Below are positions 5,672 through 14,500 of a stretch of 18,287 nucleotides of DNA, piece by piece. How positions within the stretch are numbered: position 1 is the first letter of the stretch; every line of letters starts with the position of its first letter. The position numbers and the translations under genes are program-made. Location: positions 1 to 18,287 of the forward strand of contig JANOPN010000090.1 in assembly GCA_031421855.1 (NCBI GenBank), read 5' to 3'. Source of the stretch: JAAFHN01 sp031421855. GTDB taxonomy: Bacteria; Pseudomonadota; Gammaproteobacteria; Burkholderiales; Burkholderiaceae_C. The notes below the pieces were generated by a model. The model was not told where the DNA came from and did no database searches. It saw nothing but the letters and a program-made list of their open reading frames with translations.

Positions 5672-7309
5672 ATGCGACCCATTCTTTGCAGTATCGCGTC
5701 TGCTTGCATCCTCACCCTCACAGCGGGCGCTGCGATTGCGTCGAGCCACCGCGAGGCACCGTTCATCACCACGAGCCCAAAGGTTGACGGCACCGATTTC
5801 TACATGTTTCGCAGCTACGAAGGCGTCAGCGCATCAGGCGCAGGCGGACGAAGCGACTACGTCACGCTGATTTCAAACTACCAGCCGCTACAAGGCCCAT
5901 ACGGTGGCCCCAACTACTTCTCGCTCGACCCCAATGCCTTGTACGAGATTCACTTGGATAACAACGGCGACGCAAAAGAAGACATCACGTTTCAGTTTCG
6001 CTTTGCGAACAAATTAAACAGCGTTGCGCTGCCGATTGGCTCGTCGACGGTGGCCATTGCGCTGATCCAAGCAGGCGGTGTCAGCAAGGTCAATGACCCC
6101 AACCTCAACCTCAATGAGAGCTACACCCTGAATATCGTGCGTGGCGACCGTCGCAAAGGCACCGTGAGCGCGGTCACCAAAGCAGACGGAACGACGAGGG
6201 TTTTTGAAAAACCAGTTGACTACATTGGCTCTAAAACACTGGGCGATTCAAGTGCATACGAGTCCTACGCTCAAAAGCACATTCACAGCATCAAGGTTCC
6301 CGGGTGCCCAGCCGGCAAAGACATTGGTAATGTGTTTGTTGGTCAACGCCAAGAGGGTTTTGCGGTCAATCTCGGCCCCGTGTTTGACTTGGTCAACGCG
6401 CCGCTTGACGTGCTGCTCAACCCCGCAAACAAAGACGCTGCTGGCCAAGGTGGCAAGCATTACATCCAAAAAACCAACGTCACCAGCATCGCCATAGAAA
6501 TCCACAAAGACTGCTTGACCGCTGGCGCCGATCCGGTCATCGGTGCGTGGTCGACTGCCAGCATGCGCCAGTCGCGCCTATTGAACGGCAAGCCACCCAG
6601 CGGCCACCAAACCACCGAAAAGACCGGTGGCGCTTGGGTGCAGGTGTCTCGCCTAGGCAACCCGCTGGTGAATGAGCTGGTGATTGGATTGCCTGACAAA
6701 GACAAGTTCAACGCCTCCAAGCCGCAAGACGACACTCAGTTTTTGAGCTACGTCACCAACCCAACTTTGCCTGCGCTGCTGGGTTTGGTTTTGGACAATG
6801 GCAACGCGGCTGCGGTTGCGCCAACCAACCTGCCACGCACCGATTTGGCGACTGCCTTTCTCACGGGGATCGCCGGTGTGAACAAACCGACAACAGCCAC
6901 ACCGTCAGAAGTGCTGCGGCTCAACACGGCCATCACGCCAGTTCAGTTCGCTGATCAAAACCGACTCGGCGTCGCTGGCGAGGTGTTGCGCGTCGGTGGT
7001 GTGGCCAACTTGGCTCAGGCCAAAGACTTGGCTGGCTTCCCCAACGGACGCCGTCCGAAAGACGACGTGGTTGACATCGCTTTAGTTGCCATGTTGGGTG
7101 GTTTGTGCGTGATCAACGGCGATGCCAACTCCTTGGGCCTCAACGGCGTGCCAGGCGTGCCAAGCCTCACGTCGGCATGTAGACCGTCGAGCGTGCCATT
7201 GGGTGCCAGCTCAGCCAACATCCATGACGCAGTTGACCAAGCCACCGTGCCGTTTTTGAGCCGATTCCCGTACCTCAACACCCCCAACTCGGGTTCTGCC
7301 TCGTATTGA
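5672..7309 (+). CDS. Exported DUF4331 family protein
   Basis: A 545-residue protein with signal peptide (1-23, ending AIA) and a mature N-terminus SSHREAP, followed by VDGTDFYMF; both segments are hallmarks of the DUF4331 family, whose biochemical role is not established. Cleavage after AIA would leave Ser-Ser-His at the N-terminus, the pattern of an amino-terminal Cu(II)/Ni(II)-binding site; that is an inference. The rest is beta-rich, with LDNNGDAKEDITFQF and several Asn/Asp-rich turns. It heads a same-strand block with a lipoprotein 27 nt downstream, a TPR protein and a HupE/UreJ-like protein. Likely periplasmic or surface exposed. Family assignment is strong; function is unknown. Confidence 0.93.
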   Translation: MRPILCSIASACILTLTAGAAIASSHREAPFITTSPKVDGTDFYMFRSYEGVSASGAGGRSDYVTLISNYQPLQGPYGGPNYFSLDPNALYEIHLDNNGDAKEDITFQFRFANKLNSVALPIGSSTVAIALIQAGGVSKVNDPNLNLNESYTLNIVRGDRRKGTVSAVTKADGTTRVFEKPVDYIGSKTLGDSSAYESYAQKHIHSIKVPGCPAGKDIGNVFVGQRQEGFAVNLGPVFDLVNAPLDVLLNPANKDAAGQGGKHYIQKTNVTSIAIEIHKDCLTAGADPVIGAWSTASMRQSRLLNGKPPSGHQTTEKTGGAWVQVSRLGNPLVNELVIGLPDKDKFNASKPQDDTQFLSYVTNPTLPALLGLVLDNGNAAAVAPTNLPRTDLATAFLTGIAGVNKPTTATPSEVLRLNTAITPVQFADQNRLGVAGEVLRVGGVANLAQAKDLAGFPNGRRPKDDVVDIALVAMLGGLCVINGDANSLGLNGVPGVPSLTSACRPSSVPLGASSANIHDAVDQATVPFLSRFPYLNTPNSGSASY

Positions 7310-7324
7310 GTTGAATTCACCAAG

Positions 7325-7330
7325 AAAGGA
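7325..7330 (+). promoter_or_regulatory. Ribosome binding site of the small lipoprotein
   Basis: AAAGGA ends 6 nt before ATG 7337 and supports translation of this short gene. Confidence 0.65.
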
Positions 7331-7336
7331 CACCCA

Positions 7337-7642
7337 ATGAGTCTCAACACAACACCACCGTCGCGGGTAGCCAGCGGCGCGATGACCTTCATGGCGGCGT
7401 GTTTGGTCGCCGCATGTTCAAGCTCTGACGGCTTGCCCGACGCCGGCGCTCCCGTGGTCGTTGCACCACCTGCAACCGTCCTGGGCACCGACGTTCCCGT
7501 CACAGCCACGCAGACCGCACCAGCCGTGATCAGTTTTGCAAAAATGGTGCAAACGGCTACGAGCGAGCAGGCCGAGCCGCTCGTTTTGGGCGATTTGACG
7601 GTTTTTGCAACCGACGATGTTGGCGAACCCAGCGACGTTTAA
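7337..7642 (+). CDS. Small putative lipoprotein in DUF4331 block
   Basis: A 101-residue protein. The N-terminal hydrophobic stretch ends in the lipobox LVAAC with Cys27, so the mature form should be a lipid-anchored protein of about 75 residues beginning CSSSDG. The mature part is Ala/Pro/Thr/Val-rich, without recognised domains. It starts 27 nt after the DUF4331 stop with a good ribosome binding site. Its last codons overlap the start of the TPR gene by about 26 nt, suggesting translational coupling. Function unknown; its position suggests a membrane tether or accessory for the neighbouring exported proteins. Confidence 0.8.
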   Translation: MSLNTTPPSRVASGAMTFMAACLVAACSSSDGLPDAGAPVVVAPPATVLGTDVPVTATQTAPAVISFAKMVQTATSEQAEPLVLGDLTVFATDDVGEPSDV

Positions 7643-8828
7643 GCGTCGGATGGCCGCAATCAGCATCGCAGCGGTGATGCTGGTCGCGGTCCAATCCGCA
7701 GTGGTGCGCGCGGCGACAGCAACCACGCTGCTGCCGCGCGGCGCAAGCACCGATGTCGTGGAGGTGTTGCCAGTCGTGAATCGAAAGCGAGTGACGCTGC
7801 CGACAACTGTTCAAGACAAGACATCTTCAGTCGAAGCACTTGAAAACGCCAAAACCGCCATCGAAACTGCACGCCAAACCGGTGACGCACGCTTTTGGGG
7901 CCGGGCACAGGCTGCGATCCAAGCTTGGTGGGATCTATCTAGTGCGCCAACTGCATTGGGTGTGATGCAAGCCACCGTTCAACAAGGGCGCCACGAGTTC
8001 GCGGCTGCTGAGGCGACGCTTTCCCGTGTTTTGAAGCGCGAGCCAGCTAACGCGCAAGCATTGCTCGCTTTGGCGAGCTTGCAGCGGTTATCGGGGCGAT
8101 ATGACGCCGCCTCACAGTCATGTGAGCGCATGCGCGGCGTCAACGGCGCGGGGCTTTACGCGCAGGTCTGCCAGATTGAGACGCGGTCCCTCCAAGGCCA
8201 ATGGGGCGAATCAGCGCGCCGCCTGACGGCCTTGATTGCGCAAACGCCCAACGCCTCGCAGGCATCGTGGATGTTGTCGCTCTTGGCTGAGAGTCAAGAG
8301 CGCGCGGGGCTTGACCAACTGGCAAGTGCCGCATTTGAAGCCAGTTTGGCTCGCATGCCCGACTTGTACACCGCAATTGCGCACGCCGACTTGCTGCTTC
8401 GCACGGGCAAGCCGCTGCTTGCGCTCCAAAAACTGGCAACTCAACCCGAGTCGGACGCGGTGCTACTGCGCCGTGCAATCGCCCAGCGCCGACTGGGCGA
8501 TGCCGCTTGGACCGCCCTTCGCGACGAGTTGATCGAGCGAGATCGTGCCCTGCGCGTGCGCGGTGACGACCCGCTTTTACATGCGCGCGAGCTGGCCATG
8601 GCCGCGCTTTGGCTCAATGACGACGCGACTGGCGCCCTCCAACTGGCTAAAGCCAACCTCAAACTGCAACGCGAACCCATTGATTGGTGGATAGCGGTGC
8701 GCGCGGCGACGGCGGCCCATGATTTGTCAACCCGAGACGATCTGATGGCGCAGGCCCGCGCGTCAGGGCTTCGCGACGCTCGATTGGCTGTCTCAGCGAT
8801 GAAGGCCGCTTCAGCGCATGGCTTTTAA
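7617..8828 (+). CDS. Exported tetratricopeptide-repeat protein
   Basis: A 403-residue protein if ATG 7617 is used; ATG 7650 is an alternative that puts the start just after the lipoprotein stop, and GTG/CTG-like extensions further upstream look unlikely. A hydrophobic N-terminal segment (about 13-33) is a signal peptide or anchor. Most of the rest is helical with TPR-like pairs, clearest near residues 120-175 in the segment with EFAAAEATLSRVLKREPANA followed by QALLALASLQRLSGRYDAA, and further degenerate repeats to the C-terminus. TPR proteins of this kind act as protein-interaction scaffolds. It overlaps the lipoprotein gene and precedes the HupE-like gene by 10 nt, so the three are probably translated from one mRNA. 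Confidence 0.85.
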   Translation: MLANPATFKRRMAAISIAAVMLVAVQSAVVRAATATTLLPRGASTDVVEVLPVVNRKRVTLPTTVQDKTSSVEALENAKTAIETARQTGDARFWGRAQAAIQAWWDLSSAPTALGVMQATVQQGRHEFAAAEATLSRVLKREPANAQALLALASLQRLSGRYDAASQSCERMRGVNGAGLYAQVCQIETRSLQGQWGESARRLTALIAQTPNASQASWMLSLLAESQERAGLDQLASAAFEASLARMPDLYTAIAHADLLLRTGKPLLALQKLATQPESDAVLLRRAIAQRRLGDAAWTALRDELIERDRALRVRGDDPLLHARELAMAALWLNDDATGALQLAKANLKLQREPIDWWIAVRAATAAHDLSTRDDLMAQARASGLRDARLAVSAMKAASAHGF

Positions 8829-8830
8829 GG
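8826..8830 (+). promoter_or_regulatory. Ribosome binding site deciding the HupE-like start
   Basis: TAAGG overlaps the TAA stop of the TPR gene and lies 8 nt before ATG 8839, favouring that start over ATG 8818. Confidence 0.55.
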
Positions 8831-8838
8831 TCTTCAAG

Positions 8839-10020
8839 ATGTTGACTTCTCAGCTAAAACGCGCATGGGTTTGTCTTTTGATGTTCAGCGCCTCAGTCGC
8901 GTTTGCGCATCGCGCGAGCGACGCGTTTCTCGATGTCCAATCACCCATTCGGCCCGGTGTGAGCCAAAGCCAGTTCCAGCTGTCTATCGCCTTGCGCGAT
9001 TGGGATGCTGCCCTGCCACTTGACAGCAATGCCGATGGCCAAGTCACTTGGGCAGAGGTCGATGCAGCGGCGCCAGAGTTGCTGAAATGGGTCTCAACAG
9101 GCGTTCGGCTGGGTGGTTGCCCGCTCACGTGGCGGTTTTCGGGCCTCGAGCGTCGTGGCGGCGCCAGCCACGCGGTGCTGCAGGCCTCACCCACATGTAC
9201 TGGCGCGGGGCCATGGGTGCTGAACTACGATTTGTTCAAAACAGTCGACTCAACCCATCGCCTGATCGTGACGGGGCAGCAAGGCGGCAAAGACCTGTTG
9301 GCTGCGACCTCCCCCGGGCAAGCTGGCGGGCTGGTTTTGCGAAACGACTCGGCTGAGCCGCGTGCGCCCCTTGACGAGCCACAGTCTCGCTGGCAAACCG
9401 CCGTGAGTTACTTCTTTGTGGGTGCGCATCATTTGTTAGAGGGCTTTGACCACATGGCGTTTTTGCTCGCGCTGGTGTTGCCACTGCGGCTGTCAATGCG
9501 CTCCCTGCGGCGTCGCAGCGCCGTGGCACCGGTCACTGAACCAGCGCCCAACGCGGTGCGAACGGGTCAATGGTTGGTTTTGCTGCTGACAGTCACGGCT
9601 TTCACCGTGGGTCATTCGATCACATTGGCGCTGGCCGTGTTTGGCGTCATCGGCGCGCCCCCTGTTTGGGTTGAGCCCATGATCGCCGTATCCATTGCGG
9701 TGTCAGCCTTGCTCAACATCTTTCCGATTAAGTGGGTACGAGGCGTGCATTTGGCATTCGCTTTTGGGTTGATCCACGGCTTGGCGTTTGCAGGCTTGCT
9801 GATTGACGCGGCCGCACCGGTTGCCTTGCTGCCCTGGGCGTTGGCAGGCTTCAACCTCGGTGTTGAAGCCGGTCAGCTGCTCGCAGTCGGCGTTTGGGTC
9901 ATCGTGTCGCAAGCCTTCATCCACCGACCCGAGTACCGACGGTTGGGCTTGCCCACGTTGTCGTGGCTGTTGGTTGGCATCTCGGTGTTTTGGTTTGCGC
10001 AGCGGCTTGAGTGGTATTGA
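8839..10020 (+). CDS. HupE/UreJ family membrane protein
   Basis: A 393-residue protein counted from ATG 8839 (an in-frame ATG at 8818 adds seven residues). The signal peptide ends AFA at 23, leaving His24 as the mature N-terminus. The exported N-terminal domain (24-185) carries a textbook EF-hand loop, DSNADGQVTWAE (62-73), expected to bind calcium. The C-terminal half is a multi-pass HupE/UreJ domain with the family's charged and His motifs: HHLLEGFDH (197-205), FTVGHS (255-260), GLIHG (310-314) and NLGVEAGQ (339-346). Some HupE/UreJ proteins are nickel or cobalt permeases, but this two-domain subgroup is not characterised to my knowledge, so substrate is open. It is the last gene of the DUF4331 block. 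Confidence 0.9.
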   Translation: MLTSQLKRAWVCLLMFSASVAFAHRASDAFLDVQSPIRPGVSQSQFQLSIALRDWDAALPLDSNADGQVTWAEVDAAAPELLKWVSTGVRLGGCPLTWRFSGLERRGGASHAVLQASPTCTGAGPWVLNYDLFKTVDSTHRLIVTGQQGGKDLLAATSPGQAGGLVLRNDSAEPRAPLDEPQSRWQTAVSYFFVGAHHLLEGFDHMAFLLALVLPLRLSMRSLRRRSAVAPVTEPAPNAVRTGQWLVLLLTVTAFTVGHSITLALAVFGVIGAPPVWVEPMIAVSIAVSALLNIFPIKWVRGVHLAFAFGLIHGLAFAGLLIDAAAPVALLPWALAGFNLGVEAGQLLAVGVWVIVSQAFIHRPEYRRLGLPTLSWLLVGISVFWFAQRLEWY

Positions 10021-10043
10021 GACACTTTTTTGTGCCAAATATG

Positions 10044-10077
10044 CCATTGATCACCGAATCTATTGGGTTTGTTGCTA
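10044..10077 (+). repeat. Intergenic repeat, copy 1
   Basis: Positions 10051-10077 match 14959-14985 at 26 of 27 bases, and the similarity extends a few bases further left with a one-base gap. It lies between convergent genes, 24 nt after the HupE-like stop. Same orientation as copy 2. Confidence 0.8.
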
Positions 10078-10097
10078 CTCTTTTAGGACTAATCGCA

Positions 10098-11453
10098 TCA
10101 GCGAAACTTAAGCGTCGCCTTGAGTGGGCAGTGGTCTGACGCCGCTTCTTTGGCCTGTCCAAACGTGGCCAGATCGACTTCTTCGCTGTTCGGCGCGAAG
10201 CGCAGTGCGCTTCGAAGTGCGTCCGATATCGTCAAGTGGTCGAGCCCTTCGTTGCGAGCGCAGCGATGGCCCTCAGCTCGGGCGTAGCGGCGCAGCACGG
10301 TGTAGGCGGTGGCCGGTGAGTGGGTGTCGTTGAGTTCAGGCCACATCAAACACACGGTGTCGCTTGCTGTCGCAATGCCGGGCGGGTTGTTTTGAACCTC
10401 GCCGCGCTTTAACGGGGTGGCGCAGCGCTGGCCCTCAGGCGGGCGGCCATGACCCGCTCGAAAGTTGGTCTCCAAGTCAATCTTGCGATTGAAGTCGCCC
10501 AACACCATCGCCAAGCCACCGTTGGCGGCAGTTGACTTCATCAATGTCTCAAGCGGCGCGACTTGTCGGCGAAGCGTTTTGCACGCAGGGCGGTCGCTGT
10601 CGAGGTAGTCTCCCGAGAAGGTGTAAACACCGTCGCCCGCTGGGCTGGCGCAGCCGCTTTTGAGGTGCAAGTTAATGAAGGTAATGGCTTTGCCGCCCAC
10701 GCTCAGCTTGGCAACCAGTGCTGGGCGCACGCGGCGGGTGATGCCGTCAGCACCGGGTTCGTCCTCAACGGCAATCGACGAGTCGGTTGTGCATGAGCCG
10801 CTAATCGGGTTACGCCATGCGAATACGAGCTTTTGAGCTTGGGGCCGGTCGGCTGGCACGCTATCTGACTCGCAAAAAGAGAATTGATTGGCCAGACTAC
10901 CCAGGGCCTCGCGCGCAGCCGGCACGCCTGAGATCTCTTGCAGCGCAAACACGTCGGCATCAACTCGGCGCATGGTGGCTTGCATGGCCCTTTGACGCGC
11001 AGAAAAGTAGGCAGCGGTAGGCACTTGGAGCGGTGCGCTCGTGGCAGTACGGCTGCTGCCGTTGCTGACATCGAAAATGGCAAACGCGTTGCAAGGCGGT
11101 AAACCCGGGCTCGTGGGCTCGCATTTGGCCACACCGTCAGCGCCGCGCGGCCACGTGTCGGCAAACCGGGTGTCGCACCACTGTCGGCTTGGTGCGTTGC
11201 ATTGCTGCACCAACTCGGTGTTTTGCGCCTGCACGGCCCACCATCCCATGTTGAAGCTGGCAACCGTGATCTGTGGCGCGCCAACCAGGTTTGTTTGGCC
11301 GCTCGCGGACGAGGCGCAAAGCGCGAGGCTGACGAAGCCAAACATGGCTAGGCAAAAATTGACGAACCGTGGCCGTGCGTCCAACGGGCGAATGCTTGAG
11401 ATCAAAGATGGTGCGTTCATGGGATGAATCATCTCAGATTCGCGATGCGCCAT
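10098..11453 (-). CDS. Exported endonuclease/exonuclease/phosphatase-fold protein
   Basis: Up to 451 residues. A hydrophobic segment (about 31-50) after a basic region is a signal peptide. The mature protein carries the full set of EEP (DNase I/AP endonuclease/phosphodiesterase) motifs: SFNMG (Asn68), LQE (Glu173), NLHLKSG (His263), GDFN (Asp320, Asn322), LDH (404-406) and the final SDH (439-441). These support metal-dependent phosphodiester hydrolysis; substrate (DNA, RNA, phospholipid or phosphate ester) cannot be told. I count twelve cysteines in the mature part, consistent with disulfides in an extracytoplasmic enzyme. Start is unclear: ATGs at 11453, 11432 and 11420, none with a strong ribosome binding site. 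Convergent with the HupE-like gene and divergent from the large repeat protein. Confidence 0.9.
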   Translation of the reverse strand: MAHRESEMIHPMNAPSLISSIRPLDARPRFVNFCLAMFGFVSLALCASSASGQTNLVGAPQITVASFNMGWWAVQAQNTELVQQCNAPSRQWCDTRFADTWPRGADGVAKCEPTSPGLPPCNAFAIFDVSNGSSRTATSAPLQVPTAAYFSARQRAMQATMRRVDADVFALQEISGVPAAREALGSLANQFSFCESDSVPADRPQAQKLVFAWRNPISGSCTTDSSIAVEDEPGADGITRRVRPALVAKLSVGGKAITFINLHLKSGCASPAGDGVYTFSGDYLDSDRPACKTLRRQVAPLETLMKSTAANGGLAMVLGDFNRKIDLETNFRAGHGRPPEGQRCATPLKRGEVQNNPPGIATASDTVCLMWPELNDTHSPATAYTVLRRYARAEGHRCARNEGLDHLTISDALRSALRFAPNSEEVDLATFGQAKEAASDHCPLKATLKFR

Positions 11454-11574
11454 TTTGGTGCGGCGTGTGGGCGTGTAGCGACAGATTCAGGCGGCGATTG
11501 CAGCGGTTGGCTAAAAAAGGATTACAGTCGCTTACAAATATGTCGTTTGCGTAATGGTCTTGGGTTGATCGCGA

Positions 11575-14500
11575 ATGCGTGGGAAGGGCTCCGATTTGGC
11601 TCGGTATCGATTGTTTGGTTTGGCGGTTCATCTCGGCACTTGGGTGTCGGCATGGCTGTGCACGCCATTGCGGGCATGGAGTCGGTGTCGGCTTTTGTGG
11701 GCGGTGTTGGCTGGGCTTTTGCTGGTGCCCAGTGCGATGGCCGCCACCTGTTTTGCCATCGACGACGACTCGGGCACCATCGTCACGTTCAATCGCGACG
11801 CGCCACTCACCGTGCGGTTCACCACAACGATCGCGGGTTTTGATACAACCAATGGCGCGGGCGCGGGGATCGGCGAGCGCTACGAAGCGGCTGTGTTCGA
11901 CGCGGTGCAAAATCGGTATTACGTCATCGATCAAGGCGGCGACTCCACCACGGCAAACGTTGCGTTTCCCAACCGGCTGGGATGGGTTGATCCTTTTTCT
12001 GGCGTGCTCACCTACGTTGGCCCCAACTTGGGCACTGCTACCGTGCCCGCGATTGTCGCCGTCGGCATCGGTGCCGGCGACGATGCCCGGATCGTCGGAC
12101 TTGCACGAAATCCGGTCAGCAACCGTTGGTACGCGCTTCGCCGGTCTGGGCACTTGTTTGAGATCAACGTGGCGACTGGCGCGTTTGTGCCGGGTGCTTT
12201 CAGCGGCAACGATTTCTTACTGGTGAGAAACCCCGACAACTCGGTAGACCCAACTTTTGAGGATTTGGCGTTTGATGCCGCAGGGGCTCTGTATGCGCTG
12301 AGAAACGACGTGGGTCCAACCCAGTTTCTCCAAAACATCAGCTTGATTACGGGTGTGGCGGCCTCAACCAAGAATCTCGGCGTCGACGAAACTGAGGGGC
12401 TGGCGCTGACCAATGGCGAGCTTCGCGTCATCATCGGTGCCAATGGGTCCGCTGCCACGGTTCGGGATGTTTATCGGCTAGATACAACCACAGGCGCGTT
12501 GGCTTTGATCTTCAAGTTGCCCAATGTAGTCGCGACCGCCGCTGACTACGAGGCCAAGGGCTGTAACGACTCCTATGTGCGGGCAGATTTAGCGCTCACC
12601 AAGACGGTACTCGCCCCGGCGGCTGGCGGCCCCGGCAAGACGTTTACCTTTGTGATGACCGTCGTACACCAAGGCATCGACCCGGCATACCGGGTGCAAA
12701 TCACAGATGCTTTGCCCACCGGGTTGACGTATGCCTCGCACACGATCGCTGCGGGCTGTGGTGTATGCAGTTTTGATTCGCTCTCAGGTGTCTGGACGAT
12801 TGCTGAGATGGACATCGGCCAAAGAAGAACACTCAGTTTGGTTGTGTCCAGCGCGAGCGCTGCACCGGGGTCGGTGCTAACGAATCGCGCGCAAGTGACG
12901 CAAATGTGCGAGTCTGCGACCGGTCTGTGTGTGCCCATGGCTGACTTTGACTCGACACCCAACAACAAATCGGGGGCGTGGTCGCCCACCGAAGACGACG
13001 AAGCGATTGCGCAGGTCGTGATCACGCTTTTGCCGGCTGTGACGAAACAGTTCAACCCGACCTCTGGGCTGCCAGGCAGCACGGCGCAGGTGGTGATTTC
13101 GTTGACCAATCCCAACATCAGCGCCACCGCGACGCTGACGGCGTTTACCGATCAGTTGCCCAGCGGGATGTTCATCTCGACCATTGCCGCGACAGCGACC
13201 AACTGCATTGGCGCCACCTTGACAGCGGCACCGGGTGGCACCAGCATTGCGCTCGTCGGCGCGCCAATCACGCTGCTGCCTAGTGCGAGTTGCCAGATCA
13301 CGGCCAGTATCGTGGTGCAATCCGGTGTTGGGTTCTATGTCAACACAATTCCGGCTGGTTCGCTCTCGACCAGCCTTGGCACAAACGGCGAGACCACGAC
13401 AGCGACTTACCAAGTCACGCCTGCCAATGTCAGCGTTCTCAAAGATTTTGCGCTCGATGCCATCGGTGTCGGGCAGACAACCACGCTGAAGATATCGTTT
13501 AACAACCCAACCGCCATCACCGCGACTTTTTCGACGACTTTCGTCGACAATTTCCCGTCGGGGTTGACGATTGCAAATCCGTCAGCGGTCGCAACCAACT
13601 GCGTGGGCACGGGTGGGCCAAACACCACCACGACCAGCTTGAGTCTGCCGACAACCCGAGGCGTCCCACCCAACGGCAACTGCACGCTCACCGCGGTGGT
13701 CACCAGCGCCGCGATCGGCGCTTACACCAACACCATCGCGACAGGCGGCGTCAATACCCGTGTGGGCAGCAACTTGGCCACAAGTACCGCTGTGCTGATC
13801 GTTGATGCGCCGTCAATCGTCAAGGAATTCAACCCGACTTCGATCCAAGCGGGCGGCGCAGCGACCCTCACGCTCATTTTGAGCAATCCACTGACCCGCA
13901 GCGCGACACTGACTGCGGTTTTCACAGATGTCTATCCGGCCGGGCTTGTCAACACCAATCCGGTCGTGGTGGGCGACAACTGCCCGGCAGGTGCCGCAAC
14001 GGCAAACATCGGCGGCAACACCGTGACCTTGGCGATTGGCACCATCATCCCTCCGCTGGGTTCGTGTCGAGTATTCGTGAGGGTGACCGCAGCGGCCAAT
14101 GGGGTTTATGTCAACACCGTCCCAATCGGTAGCTTGACCACCGGGCTTGGATCCAACAGCGCGGCGACGCAGGCCACCTTGACGGTGTCGACCTTGACCG
14201 ACTTGGCTGTAACCAAGCGAGTGAATTTAGCAACTGCGACAGTCACGCAGACATTGAGCTACACCGTGACAGTCGTCAATTTGGGGCCGTCGATTGCCAC
14301 TGCTGCGAAGCTGGTTGACATATTTGGGGGCGTGAATTTGACAGGTGTCGTGCGAATCACCAGCACGGCGGCGGCAACCACGGTGACCGCCATACAGACT
14401 AGCGCTTCGGGGTTTTCCGCGACCATGACAATCGGCATCAATCAAACCTTGACTTTTGTGTTCTCGGGCACGCCGACGATTTACAACGGGTTTTTGACCA

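Noticed and set aside
11434..12153. 239-codon minus-strand frame opposite the repeat-protein start
   Set aside because: Composition is His/Arg-rich and non-protein-like, and it overlaps a supported coding region and the divergent promoter gap.
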